A stretch of DNA of 6,181 bases from Stenotrophobium sp040387055 (GTDB lineage: Bacteria > Pseudomonadota > Gammaproteobacteria > Nevskiales > Nevskiaceae): NCBI GenBank assembly GCA_040387055.1, contig JAZKEM010000020.1:1-6181 (forward strand), in the 5' to 3' direction. The position numbers and the translations under genes are program-made. The notes under the pieces were generated by a model. The model was not told the origin of the DNA, did not search any database, and was given only the letters and a program-made list of their open reading frames with translations. This document shows, piece after piece, positions 5,101 through 6,181 of the stretch; the first letter of the stretch is position 1; every line of letters begins with the position of its first letter.

Positions 5101-5124
5101 CCCATCTTAAAACCCTTAGTCCTT

Positions 5125-6132
5125 ATGCCCGTTCTCGGCATCGAAACCTCCTGTGACGAAACGGCTGCCGCCATCTATGACGGCGAACGCGGGCTGCTGG
5201 CGCACACCTTATATAGCCAGGTCGCCCTGCATGCCGAATACGGTGGTGTGGTGCCGGAGCTAGCCTCGCGCGATCATGTTGCGCGTATTAACCCATTGAT
5301 TCGTGAGGTTTTAGCTCAGGCCAATCTGAGGACCGAGCAGCTCACTGGCGTGGCTTATACGGCAGGTCCGGGGCTGGTCGGGGCTTTGATGGTGGGTGGT
5401 GCTGTAGCTGCCGGGATTGCCGCGGCCCATAACCTGCCGCTGATTCCGGTCCATCACATGGAAGGCCATTTGCTGGCCCCGATGCTGGAAACCGACCGCC
5501 CGCAATTCCCGTTCATGGCGCTGTTGGTTTCCGGCGGGCACACCCTGCTGGTGGCCGTTCGCGGAATTGGCGAATACGAAATTCTCGGCGAGAGCCTGGA
5601 TGACGCCGTTGGTGAGGCCTTCGACAAGACCGCCAAGATGATGGGCCTGCCGTATCCCGGTGGGCCGCATTTGGCCAAGCTCGCACAACTGGGCACACCA
5701 GGCCGTTACAAATTCCCGCGTCCGATGACGGATCGTCCGGGGCTCGATTTTAGTTTTAGCGGCCTCAAAACTGCGGTGCTCACTGCTTTGCCTAAAGGCG
5801 CCAGCGATCAAGACAAAGCAGATATCGCGCATGGCTTCCAAGAAGCGGTGACTGAAACACTCGCAATCAAATGCGCACGCGCGATTGAGCAAACCGGATT
5901 CCCTGCATTGGTGGTGGCCGGTGGTGTTGGCGCGAATATCCGTTTGCGCGAACGCCTCGGCGAATTCGCGCGCAAGAACAATATTTCGTTGCATTTCCCG
6001 CGACACGAATTTTGCACCGACAACGCCGCGATGATTGCTTACGTTGGCTGGGCTCGTCGTTCGCAAGGACAACACACGCACACACTGCTAGCGCGTCCGC
6101 GTTGGCCGATCACTGAGCTGGAAGCCGTTTAA
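5125..6132 (+). CDS. tsaD: tRNA N6-threonylcarbamoyladenosine transferase TsaD, 335 aa
   Basis: TsaD (formerly Gcp/YgjD) transfers threonylcarbamoyl from TC-AMP to A37 of tRNAs decoding ANN codons, making t6A, in a complex with TsaB and TsaE. It has the ASKHA fold. The start MPVLGIETSCDET is the family N-terminus. Metal-binding H111 and H115 lie in PVHHMEGHLLAPM, with further conserved blocks LLVSGGHT (133-140), GEAFDKTAK (163-171), FPRPMTDRPGLDFSFSGLK (197-215), AGGVGAN (265-271) and FCTDNAAMIAY (296-306, D299). The length is nearly that of E. coli (337). The in-frame ATG at 4933 would give 64 extra residues read through the Ns and repeats, with no family match, so 5125 is chosen. No Shine-Dalgarno is visible before it. 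It is divergent from rpsU and followed by folB after 2 nt. Confidence 0.97.
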   Translation: MPVLGIETSCDETAAAIYDGERGLLAHTLYSQVALHAEYGGVVPELASRDHVARINPLIREVLAQANLRTEQLTGVAYTAGPGLVGALMVGGAVAAGIAAAHNLPLIPVHHMEGHLLAPMLETDRPQFPFMALLVSGGHTLLVAVRGIGEYEILGESLDDAVGEAFDKTAKMMGLPYPGGPHLAKLAQLGTPGRYKFPRPMTDRPGLDFSFSGLKTAVLTALPKGASDQDKADIAHGFQEAVTETLAIKCARAIEQTGFPALVVAGGVGANIRLRERLGEFARKNNISLHFPRHEFCTDNAAMIAYVGWARRSQGQHTHTLLARPRWPITELEAV

Positions 6133-6134
6133 GC

Positions 6135-6181
6135 ATGGACAAAGTTTTCATTCGTGGACTGCAAGCGCACACCGTTATCGG
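6135..6181 (+). CDS. folB: Dihydroneopterin aldolase FolB, N-terminal fragment (3' end outside window)
   Basis: FolB cleaves 7,8-dihydroneopterin to 6-hydroxymethyl-dihydropterin and glycolaldehyde in folate synthesis. Only 15 complete codons are present, MDKVFIRGLQAHTVI, followed by the first two bases of a probable glycine codon. They fit the FolB start (M-D-x-V-F-I-x-x-L, then T-x-I-G). The start lies 2 nt after the tsaD stop, with a GGAAG 10 nt upstream inside the end of tsaD, so translation is probably coupled. The tsaD-folB neighbourhood is familiar from other Gammaproteobacteria, which supports the call despite the short fragment. Confidence 0.75.
   Translation, partial: MDKVFIRGLQAHTVI

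Noticed and set aside
4933..5124. N-terminal extension of tsaD from the ATG at 4933
   Set aside because: It reads through the Ns (four X residues) and both repeats, has no family resemblance, and the conserved TsaD N-terminus begins exactly at 5125. Its frame also depends on the unknown true gap length.
5311..6081. 256-codon open frame antisense to tsaD
   Set aside because: It is a shadow of the conserved tsaD frame, with no recognisable domain and no start signals.

Overview
The window is a gammaproteobacterial housekeeping locus: the macromolecular synthesis operon rpsU-yqeY-dnaG-rpoD on the minus strand. It is flanked on the left by the 3' end of rppH (plus strand) and on the right by tsaD and the start of folB (plus strand). 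Moderate GC content, an RpoD of E. coli length and architecture, and the rpsU/tsaD divergent arrangement all suggest Gammaproteobacteria. A lineage near Xanthomonadales/Nevskiales is possible, but this rests on general resemblance only. A run of 10 Ns at 5031-5040 shows this is a draft assembly or metagenomic scaffold.

Layout, left to right. 1-167: C-terminal 54 codons of RppH, whose stop codon lies inside the first of two facing REP-like hairpins (164-232). 238-267: strong bidirectional terminator serving rppH and rpoD. 280-2139: rpoD, minus. 2140-2262: rpoD promoter region, with a perfect TATAAT, a terminator-like hairpin in the leader, and a weak terminator after dnaG. 2263-4032: dnaG, minus, in which all four expected zinc ligands are replaced. 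4033-4109: intra-operon terminator with a UUCG loop. 4110-4562: yqeY, minus. 4563-4656: two groups of RNA hairpins. 4657-4872: rpsU, minus. 4873-5124: divergent control region with a 48-nt near-palindrome carrying the rpsU promoter, and two ~60-nt repeat copies flanking the N gap. 5125-6132: tsaD, plus. 6135-6181: start of folB, plus.

The minus-strand operon joins translation (bS21), replication priming (DnaG) and transcription initiation (sigma-70). Hairpins or terminators lie in every intergenic gap, so output of each gene is probably set by partial termination, processing and an internal rpoD promoter. The plus-strand pair tsaD-folB (tRNA t6A modification, folate synthesis) is separated by 2 nt and probably translationally coupled.

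No wholly new multi-gene system is visible. The items most worth checking are the zinc-ligand-free DnaG, the covarying tandem hairpin repeats at the assembly gap, the REP-like element that supplies the rppH stop, and the palindromic divergent promoter region.
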